A stretch of 64,000 bases of DNA from Terriglobia bacterium (GCA_020072815.1 JAIQGE010000003.1:1-64000); one strand, 5' to 3'. Shown: positions 7,584 to 17,215, counted from the stretch's first letter. The notes: generated from the letters alone by a model not told the origin. Numbers and translations: made by a program.

Positions 7584-9212
7584 ATGCGTCTTTTTGGAAT
7601 TCCACAGGCAGCTTTGCTGGCATTGGTGCTGGCCGCCGCCGGAACACAGCCGGCCCACGCTCAAGGCGATCCGCACAAGGTCAAGCACATTATCGTCCTT
7701 ATGCAGGAGAACCATTCATTTGACAACTATTTCGGCGCGCTCGCGTATGCGCCGGGGAGCCCGTACCACACGCCGCGGAGCGAAGACCGCGACGAGCGCG
7801 ATGGTGGCTGCCGCAAAGATGATCACAACTGCGTGGACGGCTTGGCTTGCCGCGTGGATGCGGCCGGTAATTTCACCTGCCGCAATGCAAACCGCGATGA
7901 CGACGGCAGCGCGGTGTTCGCTTTCCACGATTCCCGGCGTTGTGTGGCGCCTGATTTGGACCACGGCTGGGCCAATACCCATCGCGAAGCCAACTTCAAT
8001 CGTCCCAATGACACGTTAGTTCAGGGGCTGATGGACGGTTTTGTCCGCATCAACGACAAAACCGAACAGTTGGACAAAGGGGTGGAAAACACCACCGACG
8101 ACCAGACCATGGCCTTTTACAACCAGCGGGAAATCCCCTTCTATTACGACTTGGCGCAGAAGTTTGCGATTAACGACCGTTACTTCGCGTCCGTCCTGGG
8201 GCCGACGTTCCCCAACCGTTCTTACTTGATGGCCGCCACGTCATTTGGCCATCTCACCACCAGTGATAGCTTCCCGCCTCCGGGAAGCGGCGGTTACAAG
8301 CCGATTACCGGCACAATTTTTGATCTGATGGAAAAACAGAACGTCACCTGGGCAGACTACTTCCAGGACGTGCCGCAAGCCGGCAGCTTCCGTCCGTTCC
8401 CCTCGCCCATTGATCCGCATTTTCTTCCGCTCCCGGTGTTTCTGGGGCAGCTTGCCGGAAAACCTGGACTGCCGCCGCTACCACAGGTGGCGTTTGTGGA
8501 TCCCAACCTCGGCGTGCTAGGTATCAAGAATGAAAATGACGAACACCCGCCCACGGACATCCAGCGCGGCCAGGCGTTTGTTTCGCAAGTGATCAACGCC
8601 GTGCGCAACAGCCCGTTTTGGCCGGAGACCATCATCGTCCTCACTTATGACGAGCACGGCGGGTTCTACGACCACGTGCAGCCGCCACGGGCCCGCCAGG
8701 GACATGCTCCCAACCCGGATGGTATTGATCCTGGCCAGTGCGCTGATCTCTCCAACCCGCCCTTGAGCCTGCAGCCCGGCAAAGGTGCGGAGTGCTCCAC
8801 CAACCTGCTCAGCAAGACGGACAACAGCGTGGCCGATGCCGCCGATCTCTGCCCGGAGTTCGCAAAGAACCCTACCGGGCCGTTTCCGGCGGCGTGCGCG
8901 AACTTTGATCAGTATGGAGTTCGCGTGCCATTTGTGGCCATATCTCCGTTTTCCAAGCCCAGCTACGTGTCGCATACTGTGGGCGACCACACGTCCATCC
9001 TGGCCTTGATTGAAACCGTGTTCATGACTCCAGCCGGGGCTGGCAAGCACGGTGATGACGATGATCAGGACGCGGTTGAACGCCCCCACCTGACTAAGCG
9101 CGACCAGCACGCCAGTCCGCTGTTGGATATGTTCGATTTCGCCAATGCACCGTCCCTAGGTACTAAGCTCGGCCAAGCCCTGCCGCCAGCCAATGACTGT
9201 ACTCCTGAATAG
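7584..9212 (+). CDS. Secreted phosphoesterase (phospholipase C/AcpA family)
   Basis: This 542-residue protein has a signal peptide (MRLFGIPQAALLALVLAAAG, cut near AHA). The phosphoesterase family motifs are clear: HIIVLMQENHSFDNYFGALA (about residues 34-53), PNRSYLMAATSFGH (about 212-225), TIIVLTYDEHGGFYDHVQPP (about 350-370) and VPFVAISPFSKPSYVSHT, then DHTSILALIETVF. Members hydrolyse phosphate esters of phospholipids or act as acid phosphatases outside the cytoplasm. The ATG at 7584 is supported by a good AAGGAG ribosome-binding site at 7571-7576. A strong hairpin terminator follows at 9231, so this is a single-gene unit. Confidence 0.9.
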   Translation: MRLFGIPQAALLALVLAAAGTQPAHAQGDPHKVKHIIVLMQENHSFDNYFGALAYAPGSPYHTPRSEDRDERDGGCRKDDHNCVDGLACRVDAAGNFTCRNANRDDDGSAVFAFHDSRRCVAPDLDHGWANTHREANFNRPNDTLVQGLMDGFVRINDKTEQLDKGVENTTDDQTMAFYNQREIPFYYDLAQKFAINDRYFASVLGPTFPNRSYLMAATSFGHLTTSDSFPPPGSGGYKPITGTIFDLMEKQNVTWADYFQDVPQAGSFRPFPSPIDPHFLPLPVFLGQLAGKPGLPPLPQVAFVDPNLGVLGIKNENDEHPPTDIQRGQAFVSQVINAVRNSPFWPETIIVLTYDEHGGFYDHVQPPRARQGHAPNPDGIDPGQCADLSNPPLSLQPGKGAECSTNLLSKTDNSVADAADLCPEFAKNPTGPFPAACANFDQYGVRVPFVAISPFSKPSYVSHTVGDHTSILALIETVFMTPAGAGKHGDDDDQDAVERPHLTKRDQHASPLLDMFDFANAPSLGTKLGQALPPANDCTPE

Positions 9213-9230
9213 CGCCTCAGCCCCCTCTTT

Positions 9231-9250
9231 GGCCCGCCATCTGGCGGGCC
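9231..9250 (+). terminator. Rho-independent terminator
   Basis: GGCCCGCCA-TC-TGGCGGGCC is a perfect 9-bp stem with a 2-base loop, followed by atcgttcttt. It lies 18 bp after the phosphoesterase stop. Confidence 0.75.
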
Positions 9251-9453
9251 ATCGTTCTTTGTAACTATAAGATAATGCAAGATAAACGTTCGGCATTTTG
9301 CCATGTGATGGCCGTCAGATTTGACTGTGAGCCGGGTCACTGCTGAGAAGCTCCATTCCTCCGTACTCTTCTATATGCATGTATGTTTCGTTGCAGCTCA
9401 AAAGCAACACTTTTCACTTGCAAAGGGCGCTAGCTATGCTAGAGTGGGAAAAA

Positions 9454-9478
9454 GGACATGTACCAAAGGACATGTACC
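9454..9478. promoter_or_regulatory. Direct repeat of ggacatgtacca at the start of the exopolysaccharide operon
   Basis: The 12-mer ggacatgtacca occurs at 9454-9465 and again at 9468-9479, a 14-bp period, and a related ccggtacgtgg follows. The first copy contains the first possible ATG of the synthase gene, so either the true start lies further downstream or the repeat overlaps the translation start. Similar words (tggtacatgg, ggatgtact) occur upstream of the small gene at 28131. It may be a regulator site. Confidence 0.45.
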
Positions 9479-11506
9479 AGCCGGTACGTGGCAGCTTTTG
9501 GGCAGGAAGTGAGCACGAACGTGAGACGGATGACTTGGCCTGACGGAGGCCACGCAAACAGGTTTTCTACAATTCCCGCAGTCGGGGAAGAAGCCGGAAA
9601 AAGCGGGACCGCGGTAAAGCCGGTCGCCAAGCTGGGTTCACAGAACCAGCTCAAATTGGCGGCCATGCGCCTGGCCATTGTGGTGGCGACGGCCTTCAGC
9701 CTTCGCTACTTCTACTGGCGCGCGCTGTACACCGTGAATCCGGCGGCCCGCGTCTTCTTTTATGCATTCCTTGTAGCTGAGGGCCTGAGCTTTTTTGAAA
9801 GCCTGCTCTTTTACTTTATCGCCTGGAACCCGACACGCTACACGCGCATGCCCCCGCTGCCTGGCCGCACGGTGGACGTTTTCATCCCCACCTACAACGA
9901 ACCGGTTGAACTTTTGCGGGAGACGGTGCTTTGCGCGGTGAACATTCGCTATCCGCACAAGACCTACGTCCTGGACGACGGCAATCGCCCGGAAGTCCGC
10001 AAATTGGCGGAAGAGTTCGGATGCGGCTACATTTTCCGAATCAACGGCAAGCATGCCAAAGCCGGCAACCTGAACAACGCGCTGCAGCAGACCAGCGGCG
10101 AATTCATCGTCACCCTGGACGCCGACCACGTGGCGTCACCGCAGCTGATTGAAGATACCATCGGGTTCTTTGCTGATCCCAGCGTGGCGATTGTGCAAGG
10201 CTCGCAGGATTTCTACAACATGGATTCCTTCCAGCACCTGGTGAACTGGAAGACCCGGGCCGGCTGGCAGCAGCAGGAACTGTTCTTCAGCGTGATCCAG
10301 CCGGGTAAAGACCGCCACAACGCGGCCTTCTATTGCGGCAGCCCGGGCATGGTGCGGCGCGCGGCTCTGGAAGAAATTGGCGGTTTCCCCACGGAAACGA
10401 TCACCGAAGACATGCACACCAGCCTGCGCCTGCAGAAGAAGCAATGGCGCGTGGTGTATTACAACCGCACTTTGGCCCGCGGACTGGCGCCGCAGACTTT
10501 TACCGGTTTTGCCACGCAATGGCAGCGCTGGGGACAAGGCTCCATGCAGGTGTTGCGCACGGAAAAGCCTTTCCGCAGCAAAGAGCTTTCTTTCGCCCAG
10601 AAAATCTGCTATCTCGGCTCTTTCTATTTCTATTGGATGAGCTGGGTCAAGTTGTTCCTGGTGACCACGCCGATCGTCTCGCTGCTGCTCGGGGTATTCG
10701 CCCTGGTGACCGATCCTCTTTCCTACGCGAACTATTTCCTGCCGTACTTCTGCCTGAACCTGGCCTGTTCCATGATCATGCAGGGCGGGGTGCGCAATTT
10801 CCTGATGAGCGAGTACTTCAACCTGCTGAAGATGCACGTCCTGATGAAAAGCGTCGGCGGGTTCTTCCAGCGCGGCATGCTGTTCAAAGTCACACCCAAG
10901 GCTCAGGCGGCGGCTGCCCGCTTGACCGAGATGATGCTGCCTCTGTGCCTGGTGGTTATGCTGGGTCTTTCGCTGGCGGTGGGCATCCTGCGCATACAGC
11001 ATGTGGCCCTGTGGGGATATTTCTTCTGGGCCTTGACGGTAAACATTTTCTGGGCCGTGGTATTCATGCTCACTATGAGCCTGGTGCTGTGGCGTTCCAT
11101 GGAGCGCAAAGAAGCCCGGTCGGGATACCGGTTCCGCGCGCATCTGGACATCCCGATGAAAGTTTCTTATGCCAACGGGCATGGGCCGGTGAGCTTTGAG
11201 CATTTCGCCCGCAACCTGAACCGTTCCGGCGTCTCGGTGACGCTGGAAGACAGCATTGTGCCGGGCACCAATGTGGACTTGGAGCTGGTGTTGCCCAACC
11301 ACGTGGTGCACGCGCAGGGCAAGGTGGTGCGCAACTACACTTATCGGGTGAAAGGTTCCATGAAGATCTCCAACGGAATCCGCTTCGACGCGATTGCGCC
11401 TACCGACCAGGATGAAATCTCCAAATATCTTTTCTGGGAGATTGCTCCCAAAGAAGGAGAACTGCTGAGCCTGACGCAGGCCAGCCGCACAGGAGAACAG
11501 GCATGA
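9458..11506 (+). CDS. BcsA-like family 2 glycosyltransferase with C-terminal PilZ domain
   Basis: This inner-membrane processive polysaccharide synthase of up to 682 residues is cellulose-synthase-like. After two hydrophobic segments (about 70-122) comes the GT2 domain: YNEP (146-149), DDG (173-175), DAD (221-223), TED (316-318) and QWQRW (354-358), the full D,D,D,QxxRW set. Further transmembrane segments lie at about 378-410, 420-440, 480-505 and 515-545. A PilZ domain (about 548-665) has RKEARSGYR for the RxxxR element, but the second element reads NRSGVS rather than D/NxSxxG, so c-di-GMP binding may be altered. The start is uncertain: ATG 9458 lies inside a direct repeat, and ATG 9530 is an alternative. 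The stop overlaps the next ATG (ATGA). The product polymer is unknown. Confidence 0.9.
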   Translation: MYQRTCTSRYVAAFGQEVSTNVRRMTWPDGGHANRFSTIPAVGEEAGKSGTAVKPVAKLGSQNQLKLAAMRLAIVVATAFSLRYFYWRALYTVNPAARVFFYAFLVAEGLSFFESLLFYFIAWNPTRYTRMPPLPGRTVDVFIPTYNEPVELLRETVLCAVNIRYPHKTYVLDDGNRPEVRKLAEEFGCGYIFRINGKHAKAGNLNNALQQTSGEFIVTLDADHVASPQLIEDTIGFFADPSVAIVQGSQDFYNMDSFQHLVNWKTRAGWQQQELFFSVIQPGKDRHNAAFYCGSPGMVRRAALEEIGGFPTETITEDMHTSLRLQKKQWRVVYYNRTLARGLAPQTFTGFATQWQRWGQGSMQVLRTEKPFRSKELSFAQKICYLGSFYFYWMSWVKLFLVTTPIVSLLLGVFALVTDPLSYANYFLPYFCLNLACSMIMQGGVRNFLMSEYFNLLKMHVLMKSVGGFFQRGMLFKVTPKAQAAAARLTEMMLPLCLVVMLGLSLAVGILRIQHVALWGYFFWALTVNIFWAVVFMLTMSLVLWRSMERKEARSGYRFRAHLDIPMKVSYANGHGPVSFEHFARNLNRSGVSVTLEDSIVPGTNVDLELVLPNHVVHAQGKVVRNYTYRVKGSMKISNGIRFDAIAPTDQDEISKYLFWEIAPKEGELLSLTQASRTGEQA

Positions 11507-13389
11507 AAGTCCGCTTGATGGTATTGGCAGGTTTTCTTCTGCAGGTGGCCGGTGCGCTGGGTACTTCAGGTGTAGCACAGGCGCAAGAGTCTAGCGCAAC
11601 GCTTTATGAACGCGCCAGCCGGCTGGAGGCGCAAGGGAAGTGGCAGGAAGCCGTTCCGTTGCTGGAGCAAGTAGTGAAGCAGGAGCCTACGAATTCGGCA
11701 GCGCTGTACAAACTCGGTTCGATGAAGAGCTGGCAAGCCGGTGGCCGCAATGAAGCTCTCGGCCTGCTGCTTCGCGCCTGCGACTTGAGCAGCGGCAACC
11801 CGGACTATTGCAGCGCGTACGCAGAACTTCTGAGCTGGAATTCGCAAACCCGGAGTGAGGCCGTCACGCGCCTGCAGCAGATTCTGGCGGCGCATCCGGA
11901 AGCGGTCTCCGCGCGGCTGCGTTTGGCGCAGATTTGGAGTTGGAGTGACGCCACGCGGCCGCAAGCCGTAGAGCTTTACGAACAGGGCCTGAAACGCGAT
12001 CCGGAGAACGTTGATCTGCTGGTTGGTTCAGCCGACGTGCTTTCGTGGTCCAGCGCCGGACGCGCCAAGGCGATGGTCCGCTACGACCAGGCGCTGCAGG
12101 AGAATCCAGACGAAGTACGGGCCCTTACCGGCAAAGCGCAGTTGCTTTCCTGGCGAGGTCTCAGCAATGAAGCTCTGGTCCTGTATGATCGAGCGCTGGC
12201 CAAGGACCCGAAGAATGTCGCAGCCCTGCGGGGCAAAGCAGAGATCCTGAACTGGAAAGGCCACTACGCGGAAGCGCGTTCACTGGCGCAGCAAGCTCAG
12301 GCCGTGGAGCCGGCGGACGCCCGGGCACGCCTGGAGTTGGCGCGGGCTGACGTTGGCCTGCACCGGTATGTAGAAGCGCGCCAGGCCATCGCCGACGTGA
12401 GCGGCACCGTGGGTCCGGGCTTTGTGGATACCAAGCAGGACATCCATCGCGGCCTGGGGACGTATGTGGAACTGGGCTACGCTGACCGGCGCGAACACGA
12501 CCTGGCCTACGATCGTTTCGCCTTGTCGTTGTCCACGCCGTTAACGCCCGGTAACCGGCTTACGTTCAGTTACCGGCCAGCGCTGTTTGACGCCGGCGTC
12601 CAAGGCTTCAATACCAATTACTTTGCCGCGGGTCTCGACTCCGAAGTCAGTGACAAATTCACCAGTCATTTTCAGGTAGGCGCAGAGACCTTCAACAACG
12701 CGCCTTACAATCTTGACGCCGGAATGGACCTGCGTTACAAGCCCGTTCCTTCCACGGTGCTGAAGTTCGCTTTTCTTCGCCAGCCGGTGGAGGAGTCGTT
12801 GCTCTCGCGCCGCGGATTTGATGTGGGCGGCCTCTTTCTGGGACAGGTCCGCACCAACCTGGCATCGGTGGGCGCCAGCTATTACAACTCCGCGCACAAG
12901 TACGACCTCTCGCTCGACTATACGGACGGCGTTTACACCGGACAGCATCTCGATGCCAATCGCCGCTACTCGATTGAGGGACAGATCGGCAAAGCGTTCC
13001 ACAGTGATCGTCCGTACGTGCGCGTGGCGTATGGCGTGAACTACACCAGCTTTGATCACGATGCTGACATCCAGCCCAGCCTGCCGCTCTCCAGCAAGAC
13101 CGGCGGTTACTTCAGCCCGACACGTTATCTGCTGAACCAGGGTATTTTGACCTTGTCGCACCACTTCCCGCATAACGTGGGATGGGACGCGACGGCCACC
13201 GCAGGCGTGCAGAACGTGCAGACGGACACGGCTTCCTTCAGCAACGCGCAGTTTGCCAACAGCGCGGGCACGCACTTCTTCTGGCGGGCCACGCCGATGA
13301 ACGACCTGACGTTGGGTTACGACTATCTGAACGTCTACAACGCGTTCCACAGGCACCTGTATCAGTTCACATGGCGTCATTACTTCTAG
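11503..13389 (+). CDS. TPR protein with outer-membrane beta-barrel (BcsC/PgaA/YaiO-like)
   Basis: This 628-residue exported protein has a signal peptide (MKVRLMVLAGFLLQVAGALG, cut near AQA). Residues about 30-290 are tetratricopeptide repeats, with repeating units like EAVPLLEQVVKQEPTNSAAL and ALVLYDRALAKDPKNVAALR. Residues about 300-628 alternate polar and aromatic residues and end in an aromatic residue (RHYF). This is typical of a barrel inserted by the Bam machinery. The layout matches the periplasmic scaffold plus export pore of synthase-dependent polysaccharide systems. It is translationally coupled to the synthase upstream and overlaps the next gene by 19 bp. A YaiO-like barrel is an alternative family label. 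Confidence 0.82.
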   Translation: MKVRLMVLAGFLLQVAGALGTSGVAQAQESSATLYERASRLEAQGKWQEAVPLLEQVVKQEPTNSAALYKLGSMKSWQAGGRNEALGLLLRACDLSSGNPDYCSAYAELLSWNSQTRSEAVTRLQQILAAHPEAVSARLRLAQIWSWSDATRPQAVELYEQGLKRDPENVDLLVGSADVLSWSSAGRAKAMVRYDQALQENPDEVRALTGKAQLLSWRGLSNEALVLYDRALAKDPKNVAALRGKAEILNWKGHYAEARSLAQQAQAVEPADARARLELARADVGLHRYVEARQAIADVSGTVGPGFVDTKQDIHRGLGTYVELGYADRREHDLAYDRFALSLSTPLTPGNRLTFSYRPALFDAGVQGFNTNYFAAGLDSEVSDKFTSHFQVGAETFNNAPYNLDAGMDLRYKPVPSTVLKFAFLRQPVEESLLSRRGFDVGGLFLGQVRTNLASVGASYYNSAHKYDLSLDYTDGVYTGQHLDANRRYSIEGQIGKAFHSDRPYVRVAYGVNYTSFDHDADIQPSLPLSSKTGGYFSPTRYLLNQGILTLSHHFPHNVGWDATATAGVQNVQTDTASFSNAQFANSAGTHFFWRATPMNDLTLGYDYLNVYNAFHRHLYQFTWRHYF

Positions 13390-15266
13390 ACAAAGCGGCA
13401 ACCCAGAAATCAGCCAACGGCAAGCAGCTTGAGCGCCGTCCGCAGCTCTCCGGCGAAGAGCCGGACCGGCTGGGGCTGGAGCGCGGGTTGGCGCTGATGG
13501 TAATCCTGGTGGCTGCCGCGTACCTGCGCATGCGCAGCCCGCTGTACAACACCGCTTACATGGATGAATCCGTGTATGTGGTGTACGGGCGGATGTTCCT
13601 GGCGCACCATTTTGAAGCGCCGATGGACACGCCGTTGCAATGGACCTTTGGCTGGTATTTGTGGCCGGCCATGGCCGCCATCGCTGACCGCATCGCCGGC
13701 TTGGTGGGCCTGCGTGAACTGGCCGCCGCCATGGGGACGCTGACCGTCGCTGCGACCTATGGTTTCGCCAGCCGCGTGTTTTCCAAACCCGTGGGGTTGG
13801 GCGCGGCCGCGGTGATGGCCATCCTGGGACCGGCGGTGTTGGTTTCCCGCATCGCTACCCGCGACTCTGGCTCCATCTGCTTTTTTGCGCTGGCACTCTG
13901 GGCTTTTGCCTGCGCATGGCAGGAAAACAAGAAACGCCACTGGGCCCTGGCAGCGTTGCTGTTGTTCGCGGCATTCTTGTGCAAGTACCTGGTCGCGATC
14001 TATTTCCCGCTCCTGGTCATTCTGGCGTTGTGGAAGGGCCGTAGCAAGGCGGCGCTGATCTTCGCCTTGCCGCTGTTCGCCGCGTGCGCGGCTTACTGGA
14101 CGCTGCATTCGTCCGATCTGCTGCATCTGCTGCGCTATGGTTCCGGGTACAGCTCTTTGCGCGCGCCCGATGCTCTCGCTATCTATGTATTCTCCCGCTG
14201 GGACTTCTGGTTGCTGGCGTGGCTGAGCGTGATGGCCTTCGGCGAGAAACAATGGCGCGCTCGCGTGGCGTGGATGTGGGTGGGAGCCGTGTTGATGCTG
14301 GGGTTCCAGTGGCAGTCGCACGCTGACTACGACTATTGGAAGCACGTGAATTACGCCATGCTTTTTCTGGCGCCGGCCGCCGTCGCCGGAGCCGTGTTCC
14401 TGGTCCGCCAGTTCGTGCCGCACAACCATGGCACGCAGTTGGTTTGGGGAACGTCCGCCGTCCTGGCGCTGGCGTTGGGCGCCGGCTTGCTGGGCAAAGT
14501 ACAGAGCTTTGAGCAGTTCGTTTTCTGGCCCAACGTTGGTCCGGTGCTGGCGTATTTTGAAGGGCGCCTCACCCCGCAGGACCGCGTGCTAGTGGACGAT
14601 ACGGTGTTTCGTTATTACTTCCATCCGCCTCTGGGCCAGGGCCAGATTACTGATCCCATGTACTTCTCTTATCACGACGCCGCGGGCCAGAGGATTACCG
14701 GGGCCGAAGCGTACCAGGCAGCGGTCCGGGAAAATGCTTTCAATTACGTAATCCTGGATGGCGGCATGGGCGGGGAAGCGCAGAGCATGGACGCGGCGAT
14801 CCGCCCGTTACTCGTCGGTTATCAATTGCAGATGCGCGCACTGGACCCGACCCTTGGCCACGCTATTGAGATTTACGCGAGGCCGGCCACCGCCGAGGCC
14901 GCTGCTTCAGCGCAAGCTTCGCCGGCGGGTACGTCAAGCATCCGCATTCTGGCGCCGGCAAGCGGCTCGACGGTCAGCGGCAAGGAGATGACGCTGGAAG
15001 GCATCGCCAACGGCGCGCAAGCCGGGTGGTACGTCCAGGTGGAAGTGTTTACTGACAATTGGCATCCGCAGGGTGACGCGGTGGCCATTGCCCCGGATGG
15101 AACGTTTCACCAGAAAATCTCTCTCGCCGGGGAAGGCCAGCAACAGTGCTTTCACCTGGTGCGTGCGCGTCTGAGCGATGCCCGCGGTAACTCGCGCGCG
15201 GTGGCGCTCAACTACGGCATTGCCCGCGCGGGCGGCGAGTGTACAACCGCAGTTCAGGCGCACTAA
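13371..15266 (+). CDS. GT39/ArnT-like membrane glycosyltransferase with C-terminal beta domain
   Basis: This 631-residue polytopic membrane protein has a first periplasmic loop with the acidic pair of C-type glycosyltransferases (NTAYMDESVYVVYGRMF, about residues 61-77). About ten further hydrophobic helices run to residue 390. A soluble periplasmic part (about 390-510) follows, and then a small Ig-like domain (SIRILAPASGSTVSGKEMTL to the end). Such proteins transfer sugars from polyprenyl-phosphate donors. Here it may decorate the polymer made by the upstream synthase. The ATG at 13371 lies inside the end of the barrel gene; ATG 13498 is a possible shorter start. The Ig-like tail is unusual for the family. 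Confidence 0.8.
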   Translation: MASLLLDKAATQKSANGKQLERRPQLSGEEPDRLGLERGLALMVILVAAAYLRMRSPLYNTAYMDESVYVVYGRMFLAHHFEAPMDTPLQWTFGWYLWPAMAAIADRIAGLVGLRELAAAMGTLTVAATYGFASRVFSKPVGLGAAAVMAILGPAVLVSRIATRDSGSICFFALALWAFACAWQENKKRHWALAALLLFAAFLCKYLVAIYFPLLVILALWKGRSKAALIFALPLFAACAAYWTLHSSDLLHLLRYGSGYSSLRAPDALAIYVFSRWDFWLLAWLSVMAFGEKQWRARVAWMWVGAVLMLGFQWQSHADYDYWKHVNYAMLFLAPAAVAGAVFLVRQFVPHNHGTQLVWGTSAVLALALGAGLLGKVQSFEQFVFWPNVGPVLAYFEGRLTPQDRVLVDDTVFRYYFHPPLGQGQITDPMYFSYHDAAGQRITGAEAYQAAVRENAFNYVILDGGMGGEAQSMDAAIRPLLVGYQLQMRALDPTLGHAIEIYARPATAEAAASAQASPAGTSSIRILAPASGSTVSGKEMTLEGIANGAQAGWYVQVEVFTDNWHPQGDAVAIAPDGTFHQKISLAGEGQQQCFHLVRARLSDARGNSRAVALNYGIARAGGECTTAVQAH

Positions 15267-15347
15267 GTTTTGGCGGCGGATAAGGACCTTCCATCACCGC
15301 CCGCAAGTCGGTTTCCCCAACAGGGTTTTCGCGCTACCATAGCCGGC

Positions 15348-15788
15348 ATGTTTCCGGGCGATACCAAACTTCACTTGCTGCATGACGACACCTTCCGCCG
15401 GCTGTGCCGCGCCCGCGACCTGCTGGCCGCCAGCTACCGGACTCCCATCGCTCTGGACCAGGCGGCCGGCGAAGCCTGCTACTCCGCGTTTCACTTTCAT
15501 CGCCTGTTCTCCGCTGCATTCGGCGAAACGCCGCATGATTTCCTCACGCGCCGCCGCATGGAGTACGCCAAGAGGCTCCTGGCGTCGGGCGAGATGACGG
15601 TCACCGAGGTCTGCCTGGAAGCCGGCTACGGCAGCCTGGGGTCATTCAGCGCCAAGTTCCACGCCACGGTGGGCCGCTCGCCGGTTGAGTACCAGCGCGA
15701 GGTGCGGCGGATGTTTGGCTACATGGCTCCATGGCGGATCGTTGCCATGCCGATGTGCTATCTCAGCAGTTTCGGAATTCCAGACTGA
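15348..15788 (+). CDS. Short AraC-family regulator
   Basis: This 146-residue protein consists almost only of the double helix-turn-helix of AraC regulators. The first HTH is IALDQAAGEACYSAFHFHRL and the second is MTVTEVCLEAGYGSLGSFS, with the family ending SPVEYQRE. There is no N-terminal ligand domain, so activity may depend on level or a partner. The ATG at 15348 is preferred to 15270 because it leaves a natural N-terminus. It sits 65 bp upstream of the VOC gene in the same direction, a frequent pairing in which the two are co-transcribed. Confidence 0.88.
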   Translation: MFPGDTKLHLLHDDTFRRLCRARDLLAASYRTPIALDQAAGEACYSAFHFHRLFSAAFGETPHDFLTRRRMEYAKRLLASGEMTVTEVCLEAGYGSLGSFSAKFHATVGRSPVEYQREVRRMFGYMAPWRIVAMPMCYLSSFGIPD

Positions 15789-15853
15789 ACAGCAAGAATT
15801 GAGAAGCAACCGTCCGCGCGGCTCGGGTAGATTGTTGCCCAGGAGGCAAGATC

Positions 15854-16294
15854 ATGATTCAGCGCATGGCGCACACCGCGATTTTCGTCATGGACCAGGA
15901 CATCGCCAAAGACTTCTACGTCAACAAGCTGGGGTTCGAAGTCAGAATGGATGAATCCATGCCCAATGGTTTTCGCTGGCTCACCGTGAGTCCCAAAGGC
16001 CAGACCGACCTGCAGATCATCCTGATGAAGGTGGTTCCGTCGCCGAAGGAAATTGATCCGCATCGCCAGAAGATCAAGCCTGAGGACGTTGACACGATCC
16101 GCGAGCTGATGAAGAAAGGCGCGTTCGGCGCCGGCGTCTTCCAGACGGCCGACTGCCGCAAGACCTACGAGGAGCTGAAAGCCAAGGGCGTGGAGTTTCT
16201 TTCGCCGCCGAAAGACCAGTTTTACGGTGTGGAATGCGTGTTCAAAGATCCGTTTGGCAACTGGTTCAGCATGACGCAGCCCAAAAATGCTTAG
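15854..16294 (+). CDS. Glyoxalase/VOC superfamily protein
   Basis: This 146-residue protein has two beta-alpha-beta-beta-beta modules of the vicinal oxygen chelate fold: AHTAIFVMDQDIAKDFYVNK LGFEV at the start, then KTYEELKAKGVEF and the closing KDPFGNWFSMTQP. The expected D-PFGN-W ending is present. Members include glyoxalase, fosfomycin-resistance and bleomycin-binding proteins, and the substrate cannot be assigned. An excellent AGGAGG site at 15841-15846 fixes the start. It is probably expressed with the AraC gene upstream. Confidence 0.88.
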   Translation: MIQRMAHTAIFVMDQDIAKDFYVNKLGFEVRMDESMPNGFRWLTVSPKGQTDLQIILMKVVPSPKEIDPHRQKIKPEDVDTIRELMKKGAFGAGVFQTADCRKTYEELKAKGVEFLSPPKDQFYGVECVFKDPFGNWFSMTQPKNA

Positions 16295-16341
16295 GCGGCT
16301 TGAGTGTCTTTGAATAGCAACAATGAACGCGGCCGCGGCAG

Positions 16342-16734
16342 TTAGCGCCCGGCGGCGAGTTTGAGCAGGTTGCGGAAGCGGTCAGTCTGTTCTTTGTCTT
16401 CTGGGTTGGTGCTCAGAAACTCCACGCCGTAGTAGTAGCCGCGGCGGTGGCGTATTACACCCGGAGCGCGGACGGGGCCGCTGGAGTAGGGCGGAGTGAA
16501 CTCGACAAACACCTTGTCGTCGGCGCGAAGTTCAATGCCGGCAAACACCAGCATGCCGCCGTCACTGATGTCGTTGGCGCGTGCTTCACTGATGCGGGTG
16601 TTTTCATCCCGGGCAACGATGAGGCGAATCGGGAGATTCAGCCGGTAGCGCTGCCAGCGCCTGAAGATGGCCCTTTCCTGCGCGGGTTTCATGGTCATTG
16701 GGGGTACTGTCCGTGTGCGCGCCTGGGTTGCCAT
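16342..16734 (-). CDS. PilZ domain protein (c-di-GMP receptor)
   Basis: This 130-residue single-domain PilZ protein has the basic arm RRWQRYRLNLPIRLIV (about residues 25-40) and a complete DISDGGM motif (about 60-66), the D-x-S-x-x-G element that contacts c-di-GMP. It ends with GVIRHRRGYYYGVEF. It is cytoplasmic and probably an adaptor that passes the second-messenger signal to a partner. The polysaccharide synthase 5 kb away carries a degenerate PilZ motif, which makes a functional link conceivable but only inferred. An alternative start lies at Met13 or Met15. Confidence 0.88.
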   Translation of the reverse strand: MATQARTRTVPPMTMKPAQERAIFRRWQRYRLNLPIRLIVARDENTRISEARANDISDGGMLVFAGIELRADDKVFVEFTPPYSSGPVRAPGVIRHRRGYYYGVEFLSTNPEDKEQTDRFRNLLKLAAGR

Positions 16735-17215
16735 GGAAAGATCATAACGTTCCAGCCGCCGGTCCGAAAGTTACAGAAGTCCCGAACCGGTTTGAGTCCC
16801 TTGAAACTTGCTTTAGGTTCGGTTCAAGCTTGTGCAAAACCGCACATCGAAAACCCCTCATACAATCCCCCGGTAAGCTGAGGGACGGGCCCAGCATCAT
16901 CGGCTAGCGGAAGCGTTTATCCATCTGAACCGGAAGGACTTATCTGGCGCCACCATTGGGAAATAATAAGGATACAGGGGGCCAAACAGCCTGGAGCCAG
17001 AAGGGTGCAGCCGGGATCCGTCCGAGGTCTTTCGCGCGAGAATTCTTACAACAGATACCTTAGAGCACAGCGATGACAAGATCTCGTGCTGCCATTGTAA
17101 AGCCTTTTGCCGACTGAATGCGCGGAGGCCGCGAAGTTTGTTTGAGTATCATTCTGGGAATAGAGCGATACAGTGGCAATGCGCCGCAGGCTGGTGTTTT
17201 TGAATAAAGATAGTT
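16735..17215. other. Gene-free stretch, nothing recognised
   Basis: This 481-bp gap lies between the start of the PilZ gene and the 3' end of the tRNA gene. Short open frames on both strands have no family resemblance. I see no convincing repeat, promoter or RNA fold. Confidence 0.5.

Noticed and set aside
10136-11578. 480-residue minus-strand frame opposite the GT2 synthase
   Set aside because: It overlaps the conserved glycosyltransferase and PilZ regions and is Gln/His-rich without any motif.
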